Shown here piece after piece: positions 1 through 8,854 of a stretch of 64,000 bases of DNA. Below the pieces are notes generated by a model. It did not search any database. It had not been told where the DNA came from and saw only the letters and a list, made by a program, of their open reading frames with translations. Each line of letters opens with the position of its first letter. Positions within the stretch are counted from its first letter, which is position 1. The position numbers and the translations under genes are program-made. Source of the stretch: SAR86 cluster bacterium (GTDB lineage: Bacteria > Pseudomonadota > Gammaproteobacteria > Magnimaribacterales > Magnimaribacteraceae); contig JADHSF010000003.1 in the NCBI GenBank assembly GCA_016777005.1, positions 1 through 64,000 on the forward strand, given 5' to 3'.

Positions 1-78
<78 letters not shown>

Positions 79-112
79 ACGTATGTGGATCGCGCATCTT
101 ACTAGAAAATAA

Positions 113-898
113 CTATTTACGTAAGGCTTTAACTACCCAAAGTACCGGTCCAGACAGGACATAGCAAAATGCACAGATAGCCAATACAAAGGGAGGATCT
201 ATAGAAATAAGTGCAAATATAAAAACAACAAAAAGCATACTGAAAAAAGGTACTCTCTTTTTTAGCTCTATTTCTTTGAAGCTATAGTAAGGAACATTTA
301 CAACCATTAATAAAGAGACTAAACCAGTCAAGATAGCAGTAAAAGTTGCAAGAATCGCCCCAACCTGTTCTCCCTGAATACCATAAGAACTCATGGCCCA
401 CACAAAATAAACGACCATCCCACTAGCAACTGGGCTTGGCAGCCCCTTAAAATATGTATCTTCTGATCCTATATAGGTATTGAATCGTGCCAGTCTTAAT
501 GCAGCAGCTGCAACATAGAGGAATGAAAACACCCAACCCGCTTGCCCCATAGAGTCTAAACCCCAGAGAAATACTATAATTGCAGGAGCCAAACCAAAGG
601 AAATCACGTCGCACAAGCTGTCATATTGGGCACCAAATAGACTCTGAGAATTTGTTAGTCTTGCTACTCTTCCATCTAAACCATCAAGCATTTGGGCAGC
701 AAAGAGAGCCATCCCTGAAGCTATAAAGTTTCCATTAATTGCCGAAATTATAGAAAAGAACCCAGAAAACAATGAGGCCGTTGTTAAAAGATTTGGGAGT
801 AAATAAATCCCTCTTCTTGTTACCTTCTTACCATCCTCAGAAACCACCTCTTCGTGGTCATCAAAGAGATCTAGACTTTCTTGAGGATCTTCAGACAT
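113..898 (-). CDS. pssA: CDP-diacylglycerol--serine O-phosphatidyltransferase
   Basis: This membrane enzyme makes phosphatidylserine from CDP-diacylglycerol and serine, the first committed step to phosphatidylethanolamine. The CDP-alcohol phosphatidyltransferase signature DGxxAR(x8)GxxxDxxxD is complete: D75, G76, A79, R80, G89, D93, D97. Several hydrophobic segments follow a charged, acidic cytoplasmic N-terminus of about 30 residues. At 261 aa it fits the integral-membrane type II family, not the peripheral E. coli PssA. It follows ilvC by 3 bp, as in the pseudomonad ilvIHC-pssA cluster, so co-transcription with branched-chain amino acid synthesis is likely. Confidence 0.93.
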   Translation of the reverse strand: MSEDPQESLDLFDDHEEVVSEDGKKVTRRGIYLLPNLLTTASLFSGFFSIISAINGNFIASGMALFAAQMLDGLDGRVARLTNSQSLFGAQYDSLCDVISFGLAPAIIVFLWGLDSMGQAGWVFSFLYVAAAALRLARFNTYIGSEDTYFKGLPSPVASGMVVYFVWAMSSYGIQGEQVGAILATFTAILTGLVSLLMVVNVPYYSFKEIELKKRVPFFSMLFVVFIFALISIDPPFVLAICAFCYVLSGPVLWVVKALRK

Positions 899-901
899 AA
901 A

Positions 902-1942
<1,041 letters not shown>

Positions 1943-1946
1943 CTAT

Positions 1947-2426
1947 TTAATTATCTATACTTAAAGTGTTTTTATCAGAAGAGATTCCCAAAGGACCTGA
2001 TCTTACAATCTCAATAGGATTACTGTATGCAGTATCTAGGATTAATTGATCGAGCTCTGAAGATGTTCCAATAATTTGAACATTAACAATCTCTTCGTTA
2101 TTAGAAACTATATTAGTTTCATCAAAAGAATCTTCGGGAAAGGAATCTTTTTTAAATTTGATTAACATCAGTTCTCTTTCTACAAAGTCAGAACTACCAA
2201 GATCAGAAACCATTACAACATCAATTAGTTTATCTAATTGTTTGGTAATCTGCTCTACGACTTGTTCATCTCCTTCAGTGGACATAGTTAATCTCGATAA
2301 AGTAGGATCACTAGTTGGAGCCACCACTAAGGTTTCAATGTTATAACCCCTCTGAGAGAAGAGACCAACAACCCTAGATAGGGCTCCGGGCTGATTTTCC
2401 ATTAATAAAGCTATAACCCTTTTCAT
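1947..2426 (-). CDS. ilvH: Acetolactate synthase small (regulatory) subunit
   Basis: Regulatory subunit of acetohydroxyacid synthase III. The N-terminal ACT domain includes LMENQPGALSRVVGLFSQRG, closely resembling E. coli IlvH, and would carry valine feedback inhibition; a C-terminal ACT-like domain follows. The reading frame opens two codons earlier with TTG-GTG. The ATG at 2426 gives the canonical MKRVIALLMEN start, and its A is shared with the ilvI stop in a TGATG overlap, so translational coupling favours 2426. The product is 159 aa. It acts with the large subunit encoded immediately upstream. Confidence 0.95.
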   Translation of the reverse strand: MKRVIALLMENQPGALSRVVGLFSQRGYNIETLVVAPTSDPTLSRLTMSTEGDEQVVEQITKQLDKLIDVVMVSDLGSSDFVERELMLIKFKKDSFPEDSFDETNIVSNNEEIVNVQIIGTSSELDQLILDTAYSNPIEIVRSGPLGISSDKNTLSIDN

Positions 2427-4171
2427 CACCAAGTTTTCTTATCTTTACCTAGCCACATGTAATCCATGGAGTTACCCGCCTCAAGCATAGGATAAACATG
2501 TTCATTCGGGTCTACATCTACATCCAAGAATACCAATCTATCTTTGAGAGAAATACATTCTTTCATCGCCGATTCTAAATCCTCAAACTTTGCTACCTTG
2601 ATACCAATATGACCATAAGATTCAGCTAAAGCCTTAAAATCTGGCAAAGAATTCTCATAGGTACTTGAAGAATATCTCCCTCCATATTGCATATCTTGCC
2701 ATTGTCTGACCATTCCAAGTGCGGCATTATTTAAATTTATTATCTTTATTGGCAGTCCATATTGAAGACATGTAGATAGTTCTTGGATACACATCTGAAT
2801 ACTTCCCTCGCCAGTAACACAAGCTACAGTTGCGTCGGGATATGCAAGTTGTACTCCCATGGCAGAAGGAAGACCAAATCCCATAGTTCCTAAACCTCCA
2901 GAATTGATCCACTGTCTTGGTTTATCAAAATGATAATACTGAGCGGCAAACATTTGATGTTGTCCTACATCTGAAGTGATAAATGCCTCTCCTTCAGTTT
3001 CTTTATAGAGAGATTGGACAACTTGCTGAGGTAAGATTTTTCCGTTCTGAGGTCCAAGCTCAAGCAAAGAATGATTTAATCCATGAGCATCTCTCCAGTC
3101 AGAAACTTGCTTATTCCAAGCTGATATTTCTTCATGGTTTATTTTGAGATCTCTTCCTTTAATTGCTTGAATGAGCATCGACAGACATTCTTTTGCTGAA
3201 CCCACAATCGGGACATCAGCATGTATTATTTTAGAAACTGAAGCTGGATCTACATCAATATGTATTTTCTTAGCTTGCAGAGAAAATTTCTTGGGATCAT
3301 TGGTGATCCTATCATCAAACCTTGCTCCTACAGCTATGATCAGATCTGCATTATGCATCGCCATATTGGCTTGATAAGTTCCATGCATCCCTAGCATTCC
3401 CATGAATTGAGGATCTGACCCTGGGAAGGCACCCAAGCCCATCAAAGTATTGGTAATAGGAAAGTCTAAAAGCTTAGCAAGCTCGATGAGTTCATCTGAG
3501 GCATCATCTTGTATGACCCCGCCTCCAGAATATATAACCGGTCTTTTGGAGTGCTCAATTAAATCTACTGCTTCTTTTATTCTTGACGAATCACCAGCTT
3601 GTGCTGGCTTGTAAGAACGCATATTTATCTCTAAAGGATAGTTGAATTCAAATTTAAATTCAGGATCAGTGAAATCCTTAGGTACATCTATAACAACCGG
3701 CCCTGGCCTTCCTGTAGTTGCAATATGAAAAGCTTTTTTTACTATTTCTGGAATATCTTCTGCTTTTTGCACCAAGAAACTATGTTTTACTATGGGACGA
3801 GAGACTCCAATCATGTCTGTTTCTTGGAAAGAATCTGTACCTATTAACATTGACTTTACTTGACCTGAAATGACTACGATAGGTGTGGAGTCCATATAAG
3901 CAGTGGCCAGTCCAGTAATAGCATTAGTGGCACCCGGTCCTGAAGTAACCAACGCAACCCCGGGCTTACCCGTTGCCCTTGCATAACCATCTGCAGCATG
4001 GACTGCGCCTTGCTCATGTCTAACCAATATATGCTCGACATGATCTTGATTAAAAATGGCATCGTATATATGCAAAGCTGCTCCACCCGGATAACCGAAC
4101 ATAAGCTCGACCCCCTCTAGATGAAGTGAGTGCAGTAATGCTTCAGCACCAGATTTATAACTATTGTCCAT
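2426..4171 (-). CDS. ilvI: Acetolactate synthase large (catalytic) subunit
   Basis: Thiamine-diphosphate enzyme that condenses pyruvate with pyruvate or 2-oxobutyrate. The catalytic Glu is E53 in RHEQGAVHAADGYA, which separates it from glyoxylate carboligase, where that position is not Glu. The central FAD-binding domain contains GARFDDRITND. The C-terminal ThDP-binding motif reads GEGSIQM...NLNN, with Glu in place of the second residue of the usual GDG, a conservative change. LGMVRQWQDM is typical of IlvI. The length of 581 aa is normal. It is first in the operon, with a candidate promoter in the 91-bp gap upstream. Confidence 0.96.
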   Translation of the reverse strand: MDNSYKSGAEALLHSLHLEGVELMFGYPGGAALHIYDAIFNQDHVEHILVRHEQGAVHAADGYARATGKPGVALVTSGPGATNAITGLATAYMDSTPIVVISGQVKSMLIGTDSFQETDMIGVSRPIVKHSFLVQKAEDIPEIVKKAFHIATTGRPGPVVIDVPKDFTDPEFKFEFNYPLEINMRSYKPAQAGDSSRIKEAVDLIEHSKRPVIYSGGGVIQDDASDELIELAKLLDFPITNTLMGLGAFPGSDPQFMGMLGMHGTYQANMAMHNADLIIAVGARFDDRITNDPKKFSLQAKKIHIDVDPASVSKIIHADVPIVGSAKECLSMLIQAIKGRDLKINHEEISAWNKQVSDWRDAHGLNHSLLELGPQNGKILPQQVVQSLYKETEGEAFITSDVGQHQMFAAQYYHFDKPRQWINSGGLGTMGFGLPSAMGVQLAYPDATVACVTGEGSIQMCIQELSTCLQYGLPIKIINLNNAALGMVRQWQDMQYGGRYSSSTYENSLPDFKALAESYGHIGIKVAKFEDLESAMKECISLKDRLVFLDVDVDPNEHVYPMLEAGNSMDYMWLGKDKKTW

Positions 4172-4212
4172 TAATTTTATTTAAAATTTAACCTTGCTTT
4201 AAGAGGGTGAGC

Positions 4213-4240
4213 ATTTTGACACTACAGGGCTCTAAGTCAA
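4213..4240 (-). promoter_or_regulatory. Candidate sigma-70 promoter for ilvIHC-pssA
   Basis: On the minus strand, TTGACT (4235-4240) and CAAAAT (4213-4218) are separated by 16 bp, and lie 42 bp upstream of the ilvI ATG. The -35 matches the consensus at five of six positions and the -10 at four of six. It occupies the only gap upstream of the operon. No intrinsic terminator or attenuator stem was recognised in the 91 bp. Confidence 0.4.
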
Positions 4241-4262
4241 GAAAACCTTATGTTTTCAAGAT

Positions 4263-5207
4263 TTAGTTAGCTTTAGAAAATGAGAACTTAAAATCTCCAT
4301 CTCTAGATAAAACTATATCTGAAAAGCCTGGGACTTCATCTAAAATATAGTGAGTTAATCTTTCATAATGCATGACAAAGCGATACACCTCTTCCTTGCT
4401 CATGATCTTTTCTTTTAAAGCAGGATCAGTAATAGTTTTAGACAGAGTCTGTTCTTGAATCCACCTGCTTTCATAAACAAATTCCATATTTGGTACTTGA
4501 ATCATTAAAAGAAGATCAAATCTAGAGAATAAAGTTTGATAATCTTTTGCCAGTTCATTATTACTCCACTTGGACCAAATACCATCAGGGTCTTCTTCCC
4601 TCTCAAGCTTATTTAAAGGAGGAAGCCAATTCTCTTCAGGTACAGGTTTTGCTCCTCCACACCAAGCATCAAAAAATATGAAATCTGGTTTTCCTAAATA
4701 TAGGGGCCAGTCTTCTTCGGGATAGTGTTTATCTTCAGGTTTACAAAAGGAAGGTATTTTAGTTTCTGTATCATGATCAGCATTCGATAGCTGCTCAATT
4801 AAATCTAACCCCATAGTTATATCATGGGTACCTGGAACACCTCTTACATAACAAAGAGGATGAACTTCTTCCGATAAAAGACGTCTCTCTTCTTGAGATT
4901 TATAAATGTCATCAATTGAAAAACCCATAGAAGACCGGTCACAGTAATCATTTAGTACCTTTTGTATAAAGAAAGATAAAGAAGTCTTGCCTGACCCTTG
5001 TCCTCCCGTAAAACAAATTAGATAAGGTTTATTTTGTTTTGAAAATTTACTATGTAAATGATAAGCAATGGGGATAACGATTTTTTCTAAAAAATCCTCA
5101 CTTAAATTATCTATTTTCATCTGCTCAGCGAGCTCAAGTAGACCTTCTTTTGAAGCATTTAATAATTCTTGGCAATTAACATCAGATGATTCGGGGAATT
5201 TAATCAT
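4263..5207 (-). CDS. D-glycerate 3-kinase-like P-loop kinase
   Basis: Probable ATP-dependent kinase that converts D-glycerate to 3-phosphoglycerate, of the plant GLYK / yeast Tda10 P-loop family. Walker A is GGQGSGKT at residues 68-75. Family landmarks follow in order: SIDDIY, a Pro/Gly-rich RGVPGTHD, then FFDAWCGGAKP, where GLYK proteins have closely similar sequences. It overlaps the upstream reductase gene by 8 bp, and the reductase's probable product, glycerate, is this enzyme's probable substrate. That context makes glycerate the best guess, but uridine-kinase-like relatives use other substrates. The length of 314 aa suits the family. Confidence 0.8.
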   Translation of the reverse strand: MIKFPESSDVNCQELLNASKEGLLELAEQMKIDNLSEDFLEKIVIPIAYHLHSKFSKQNKPYLICFTGGQGSGKTSLSFFIQKVLNDYCDRSSMGFSIDDIYKSQEERRLLSEEVHPLCYVRGVPGTHDITMGLDLIEQLSNADHDTETKIPSFCKPEDKHYPEEDWPLYLGKPDFIFFDAWCGGAKPVPEENWLPPLNKLEREEDPDGIWSKWSNNELAKDYQTLFSRFDLLLMIQVPNMEFVYESRWIQEQTLSKTITDPALKEKIMSKEEVYRFVMHYERLTHYILDEVPGFSDIVLSRDGDFKFSFSKAN

Positions 5208-6069
5208 TTTTTTTCAATCTCCTTAACAGACTTGAGGTATCCCATCTATTACCGCCCATCTCTTGTATATCTTGATAGAACTTATCTACCAGCTCTGTCA
5301 CCTCTAGAGAAAGACTATTTTTTTTTGCTTCTTCGATGGCAATGCCTAGATCTTTTCTCATATGGTCAACGGCAAATCCATGATCATATTGATCTGAAGA
5401 CATGGTCTCCCAGCGATTAACCATTTGCCAAGATTGTGCAGCGCCCTGTGAAATGACATCAATCACTTCTTTTGTCTCTAATCCAACTTCTTTAGAAAAA
5501 TTTATTCCCTCAGCAAGACCTTGCAATAATCCTGCAATGCAGATTTGATTAACCATTTTAGTTAACTGTCCAGAACCTGAAGGTCCCATTAAGTTTGAAA
5601 ATTTTGAGTAACAAGACATAGTCAAAACAGCTGTTTCGTAGGCCTTTTCATTACCTCCGACCATAATGGTAAGTGTTCCATTTTCGGCCCCGGCTTGTCC
5701 ACCTGAAACAGGTGCATCTATATAGGCAATTTCCTTTTGTAGACAAAGCTCGCTCATTTCTTTTGAAAGAATAGAAGAAGTCGTTGTATGGTCAACAATA
5801 ATACTGCCAGAAACCATTGTATTTAAAATACCCTTTTCTCCAGAAATAACTTCTCTGACATCTTTATCAGCTCCAACACAAATATAGACTTCACTACACA
5901 AACGACCAAGATCTTCAGGACTGCTGACAGTTTTTCCCTCATACACCTCAAGCCATTCTTCTGCTTTTGACTGTGTCCTATTATATACAGCGATAGAATG
6001 GCTCTTTGATAAATGCCCGGCCATAGGGAAACCCATCACACCCAATCCAATAAAACCTTTTAAACTCAT
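5200..6069 (-). CDS. 2-hydroxy-3-oxopropionate (tartronate semialdehyde) reductase family
   Basis: Beta-hydroxyacid dehydrogenase that probably reduces tartronate semialdehyde to D-glycerate. The Rossmann motif GLGVMG spans residues 8-13, and NRT at 30-32 suggests NADP(H) preference. The substrate loop DAPVSGGQAGAENGTL (119-132) and catalytic K171 with N174 are intact. The family also includes 3-hydroxyisobutyrate dehydrogenase. The coupled glycerate kinase downstream (8-bp overlap) tips the call toward the GarR/GlxR activity. Its start overlaps the pgeF stop by 4 bp, so it sits in the rluD-pgeF transcription unit. Confidence 0.82.
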   Translation of the reverse strand: MSLKGFIGLGVMGFPMAGHLSKSHSIAVYNRTQSKAEEWLEVYEGKTVSSPEDLGRLCSEVYICVGADKDVREVISGEKGILNTMVSGSIIVDHTTTSSILSKEMSELCLQKEIAYIDAPVSGGQAGAENGTLTIMVGGNEKAYETAVLTMSCYSKFSNLMGPSGSGQLTKMVNQICIAGLLQGLAEGINFSKEVGLETKEVIDVISQGAAQSWQMVNRWETMSSDQYDHGFAVDHMRKDLGIAIEEAKKNSLSLEVTELVDKFYQDIQEMGGNRWDTSSLLRRLKKND

Positions 6070-6752
6070 TCATCTCTCCAGATAATTGTAAGTAACCTGT
6101 TATTTGTTTGATTTCTTCTATAAGAATAAAATAAATCCTGATTTTCGAATGTACATAGATTCGAATCCTGGACTTCTACATCATACTTTTTTAATATCCT
6201 TTGCGCCTCTCCTTGAAGACTAAATAACCATTTATCTGATCTAATTTTGTTAAAATTTGATAGAGATGCTTTGTCCGAAGATAAGAATGCATCGTAAAAT
6301 ACTTTATCCACTTCATAATACTTCTTAGAAATGGATGGCCCTATCCATGCTGAAAGATGGACTTTATCTTTTGTAAATGAAGAAATACATGACTGAATTA
6401 CTCCAGAAATCAAACCTTTCCATCCCGCATGGATTATCGCAAATGCACTTCCGTCTTGTTTAGATATTGTAATAGGAAGACAGTCTGCTGAAACTGCACT
6501 CAAAACAATGTCATTTGAAGTAGAGATAAGAGCATCAGTAGTTTTTATTGGAGGAGATACAGAGGAGACAGCTTCAACTGAGTGCTTGTGAACTTGATCC
6601 ATATATTGGATAGGTTTGTTTTGATAATTTAAAAAACTCGAAAATAGCTTCTCTTTTTTTGGATCTATAGCATTGTGATCAAAGAATTTTTTAGTAAGTG
6701 TTAAGCACTCTATATTTCTTCCAAGGGGCTCTATTGGTTTGATGAAAAGCAT
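6066..6752 (-). CDS. pgeF: Peptidoglycan editing factor, laccase-domain protein (YfiH/PgeF)
   Basis: Cytoplasmic multicopper-polyphenol-oxidase-fold protein. In enterobacteria PgeF removes wrongly incorporated L-Ser from UDP-MurNAc peptides. The family metal-ligand pattern His...Cys...His is visible: H55 in QVHKH, C91 in ADCLPI and H108 in IIHAGWKG. The length of 228 aa is typical. It follows rluD by 3 bp, the conserved gammaproteobacterial order rluD-yfiH. The clpB gene usually next is absent here and is replaced by the glycerate pair. Confidence 0.92.
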   Translation of the reverse strand: MLFIKPIEPLGRNIECLTLTKKFFDHNAIDPKKEKLFSSFLNYQNKPIQYMDQVHKHSVEAVSSVSPPIKTTDALISTSNDIVLSAVSADCLPITISKQDGSAFAIIHAGWKGLISGVIQSCISSFTKDKVHLSAWIGPSISKKYYEVDKVFYDAFLSSDKASLSNFNKIRSDKWLFSLQGEAQRILKKYDVEVQDSNLCTFENQDLFYSYRRNQTNNRLLTIIWRDE

Positions 6753-6755
6753 AAA

Positions 6756-7703
6756 TTAAGCCTTTAGTATTTCTAAAAGCCTAGCCATATCAGAAGGGAT
6801 TTTTGCTTCAAAAGAAATTGATTTTTGAGTCGCAGGATGTATGAGCTCAAGCTCTTCTGCATGGAGTGCTTGGCGCTTGAACTCAGAAATAGTGGTTTTT
6901 ATCTCTTCGGTTGAACCAGGAGCAAATTGTTTTCTAGCACCGTAGACTGAATCTCCTATTATTGGATAGCCAATATGAGAGAGATGAACACGTATTTGAT
7001 GTGTTCTACCAGTTTCTAAATTTACCTTCAATAGAGCATATCCTTTAAAAGATTCACTGACACTTATTCTGGTGATGGCCTCTTTACCGTTTTGATTTAT
7101 AGCTTGTTTGGTTCTTATTTTTGGATGCCTGCCTATAGGAGCATTAATAGTTTTATTAGAAATTGGAACCCCAACCACGATTGCTAAATAAGTCCTCCTT
7201 ACAGATCTTGCCTTCAGCTGATCTATAAGATTTAAATATGAAGATTCCTTTTTAGCTATAACCATAAGACCAGAGGTATCCTTATCTAAACGATGAACAA
7301 TACCTGCCCTTGGAAGAAAACCAAGGCTGCTATCATGTGCTAAAAGAGCATTGACTAGAGTGCCATCTGGATTTCCAGAACCTGGATGCACTACAAGTCC
7401 TATTGATTTATTAATCACAATAATCTCTTCATCTTCAAAAATAATTTCAAGAGGTATATCTTCTGCCTGGTCGGCGAGTTGGGGTTCTTCCCAAAAATTA
7501 ACTGAAACTGTGTCTTCAAGCATCAGTGCCTGCTTGGGCTTAACTTCCTTACCATTTACAAGCAAATCGCCTTCTTTTATCCATTTTTGGATATGTCCTC
7601 TTGAGTATTCAGAGAATTGCCTAGCGACAACTTGATCTACTCTATATCCCTCATCAGATTCGAGTACCGTGTAATTGAGTGATATCTTTTTTTTCTTTTC
7701 CAT
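6756..7703 (-). CDS. rluD: 23S rRNA pseudouridine(1911/1915/1917) synthase
   Basis: Makes the pseudouridines of 23S rRNA helix 69. An N-terminal S4 RNA-binding domain (about residues 15-75, with SRGHIQKWIKEGDLLVNG) precedes the RluA-type catalytic domain with HRLDKDTSG, whose catalytic Asp is residue 140 from this start. The frame is open to a TTG at 7742, but the conserved protein begins at the ATG of MEKKKKISL (7703), and the upstream codons overlap the divergent bamD control region, so 7703 is preferred. The product is 315 aa. Divergent to bamD, as in most gammaproteobacteria. Confidence 0.92.
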   Translation of the reverse strand: MEKKKKISLNYTVLESDEGYRVDQVVARQFSEYSRGHIQKWIKEGDLLVNGKEVKPKQALMLEDTVSVNFWEEPQLADQAEDIPLEIIFEDEEIIVINKSIGLVVHPGSGNPDGTLVNALLAHDSSLGFLPRAGIVHRLDKDTSGLMVIAKKESSYLNLIDQLKARSVRRTYLAIVVGVPISNKTINAPIGRHPKIRTKQAINQNGKEAITRISVSESFKGYALLKVNLETGRTHQIRVHLSHIGYPIIGDSVYGARKQFAPGSTEEIKTTISEFKRQALHAEELELIHPATQKSISFEAKIPSDMARLLEILKA

Positions 7704-7775
7704 TTTAGAAAAATTGAACCTAACAAACCTTTTTCTGTCCAAGTACTAGTCTGATCTGTAGAATTCGTAGCTTAA

Positions 7776-8648
7776 ATGACAATCGTTCACAATTTTTCTA
7801 AATCTAGCAAGAGAAATCTCAGTATTTTGAGTATTTTTATTTTACTGATTACCCTTGCTTCGTGTTCTTCTAATGAAGAAATGCCCGATGAGAGGCTCAT
7901 AGAGAAAGAGCTTTATGATCAAGCCCAGACAAGACTGAAGAATGGAAGTTACTCAACAGCAATATATAGTTTGGAGGCTCTTGAATCGAGATTTCCATTT
8001 GGTAGATATGCAGAACAAGCCCAAGCAGAACTGATCTATGCCTATTATATGAATGCCCAATTTGAAGCCAGTCAATCTGCATCAGAACGTTTTATTAATC
8101 TTCATCCTAGACATGCGCATACGGGATACGCCTTTTACATGAAGGGCTTAGCTGCGTTTACAGATGATTCGGGTTTGTTCTCAAGATATTTCCAATCTGA
8201 TCTGGCCAAAAGAGAAATTGTAATGGCCCAAACTTCCTTTGATGAATTATCGGACTTCATTTCTAGATACCCAGGAAGCACATATGTTTCTCATGCTCAA
8301 CAAAGGATGATTTATCTAAAAAACCTGTTAGCGAATCATGAAATTTATGTAGCTGACTTTTATATGAAAAGAGGAGCGTACTTAGCAGCTATCGGTAGAG
8401 CTAAGTATGTAATAGAGCACCTGCCTAATACGCCACAAACTCCTTTTGCTCTTTCTATTTTAATAGAGGCTTATGAAATTCTTGGCTACGACGAATTAAG
8501 AACTACCAGCTTAGAAATACTTAACGCAAATTATCCTAACTTCGATTTAGAAAAGAACGAATCAGTCAAAGAACGTTCATGGACTAATGTACTTTCTCTA
8601 GGCTTACTGGGAAAAGAAGACATCAAAAAACCAGAAGCATCTAAATAA
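7776..8648 (+). CDS. bamD: Outer membrane assembly lipoprotein BamD
   Basis: Essential partner of BamA in inserting beta-barrel proteins. A hydrophobic signal ends in lipobox LASC with the lipidated Cys30. TPR-like helices follow: LIEKELYDQAQTRLKNGSYS, ESRFPFGRYAEQAQ, and further repeats through about residue 250. The 290-aa length is slightly above E. coli BamD. The place next to divergent rluD is diagnostic. No Shine-Dalgarno is seen; a TAGAAT element (7759-7764) lies only 11 bp before the ATG, suggesting a very short leader. Confidence 0.95.
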   Translation: MTIVHNFSKSSKRNLSILSIFILLITLASCSSNEEMPDERLIEKELYDQAQTRLKNGSYSTAIYSLEALESRFPFGRYAEQAQAELIYAYYMNAQFEASQSASERFINLHPRHAHTGYAFYMKGLAAFTDDSGLFSRYFQSDLAKREIVMAQTSFDELSDFISRYPGSTYVSHAQQRMIYLKNLLANHEIYVADFYMKRGAYLAAIGRAKYVIEHLPNTPQTPFALSILIEAYEILGYDELRTTSLEILNANYPNFDLEKNESVKERSWTNVLSLGLLGKEDIKKPEASK

Positions 8649-8650
8649 AA

Positions 8651-8854
8651 ATGTGGCAATTTCTGATTCTAGTTTCAGTAATAATATCAATATATATACT
8701 CACTAGAATAAGCAACCAATCTCGTAAGGCTATAAAAGGCAATCAAATAGAAACTGAAATAGTGAAATGTAAGGTATGTAATTTAAATATACCTCAAACA
8801 GAAGCAATTAGAGTCGATGGAGCATGGTGTTGCGCAAAAAAACATATTCATTAA
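8651..8854 (+). CDS. PP0621-like small membrane-anchored Cys/His protein
   Basis: A 67-residue protein with one N-terminal membrane segment (residues 2-18), a short basic linker and a C-terminal cluster: VKCKVCNLNIPQTEA followed by WCCAKKHIH. The CxxC and CC...HxH spacing suggests a small zinc ribbon facing the cytoplasm. It starts 2 bp after bamD, and similar short proteins follow bamD in pseudomonads (the PP0621 family), which supports the call. The function is unknown. Its TAA and the facing gene's TAA share the palindrome TTAA. Confidence 0.78.
   Translation: MWQFLILVSVIISIYILTRISNQSRKAIKGNQIETEIVKCKVCNLNIPQTEAIRVDGAWCCAKKHIH

Noticed and set aside
2426-4171. Glyoxylate carboligase, tempting because of the neighbouring glycerate genes
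   Set aside because: The catalytic Glu (E53) is present, and the gene is coupled to ilvH and ilvC, so it is acetolactate synthase.
4188-4214. Leucine-rich mini-frame (MLTLLKQG) upstream of ilvI, suggesting an attenuation leader peptide
   Set aside because: Its ATG falls on the predicted -10 element, and there is no terminator/antiterminator pair in the 91-bp gap.
7351-7635. Plus-strand open frame of 94 codons
   Set aside because: It lies antisense within rluD and has no ribosome site or family resemblance.
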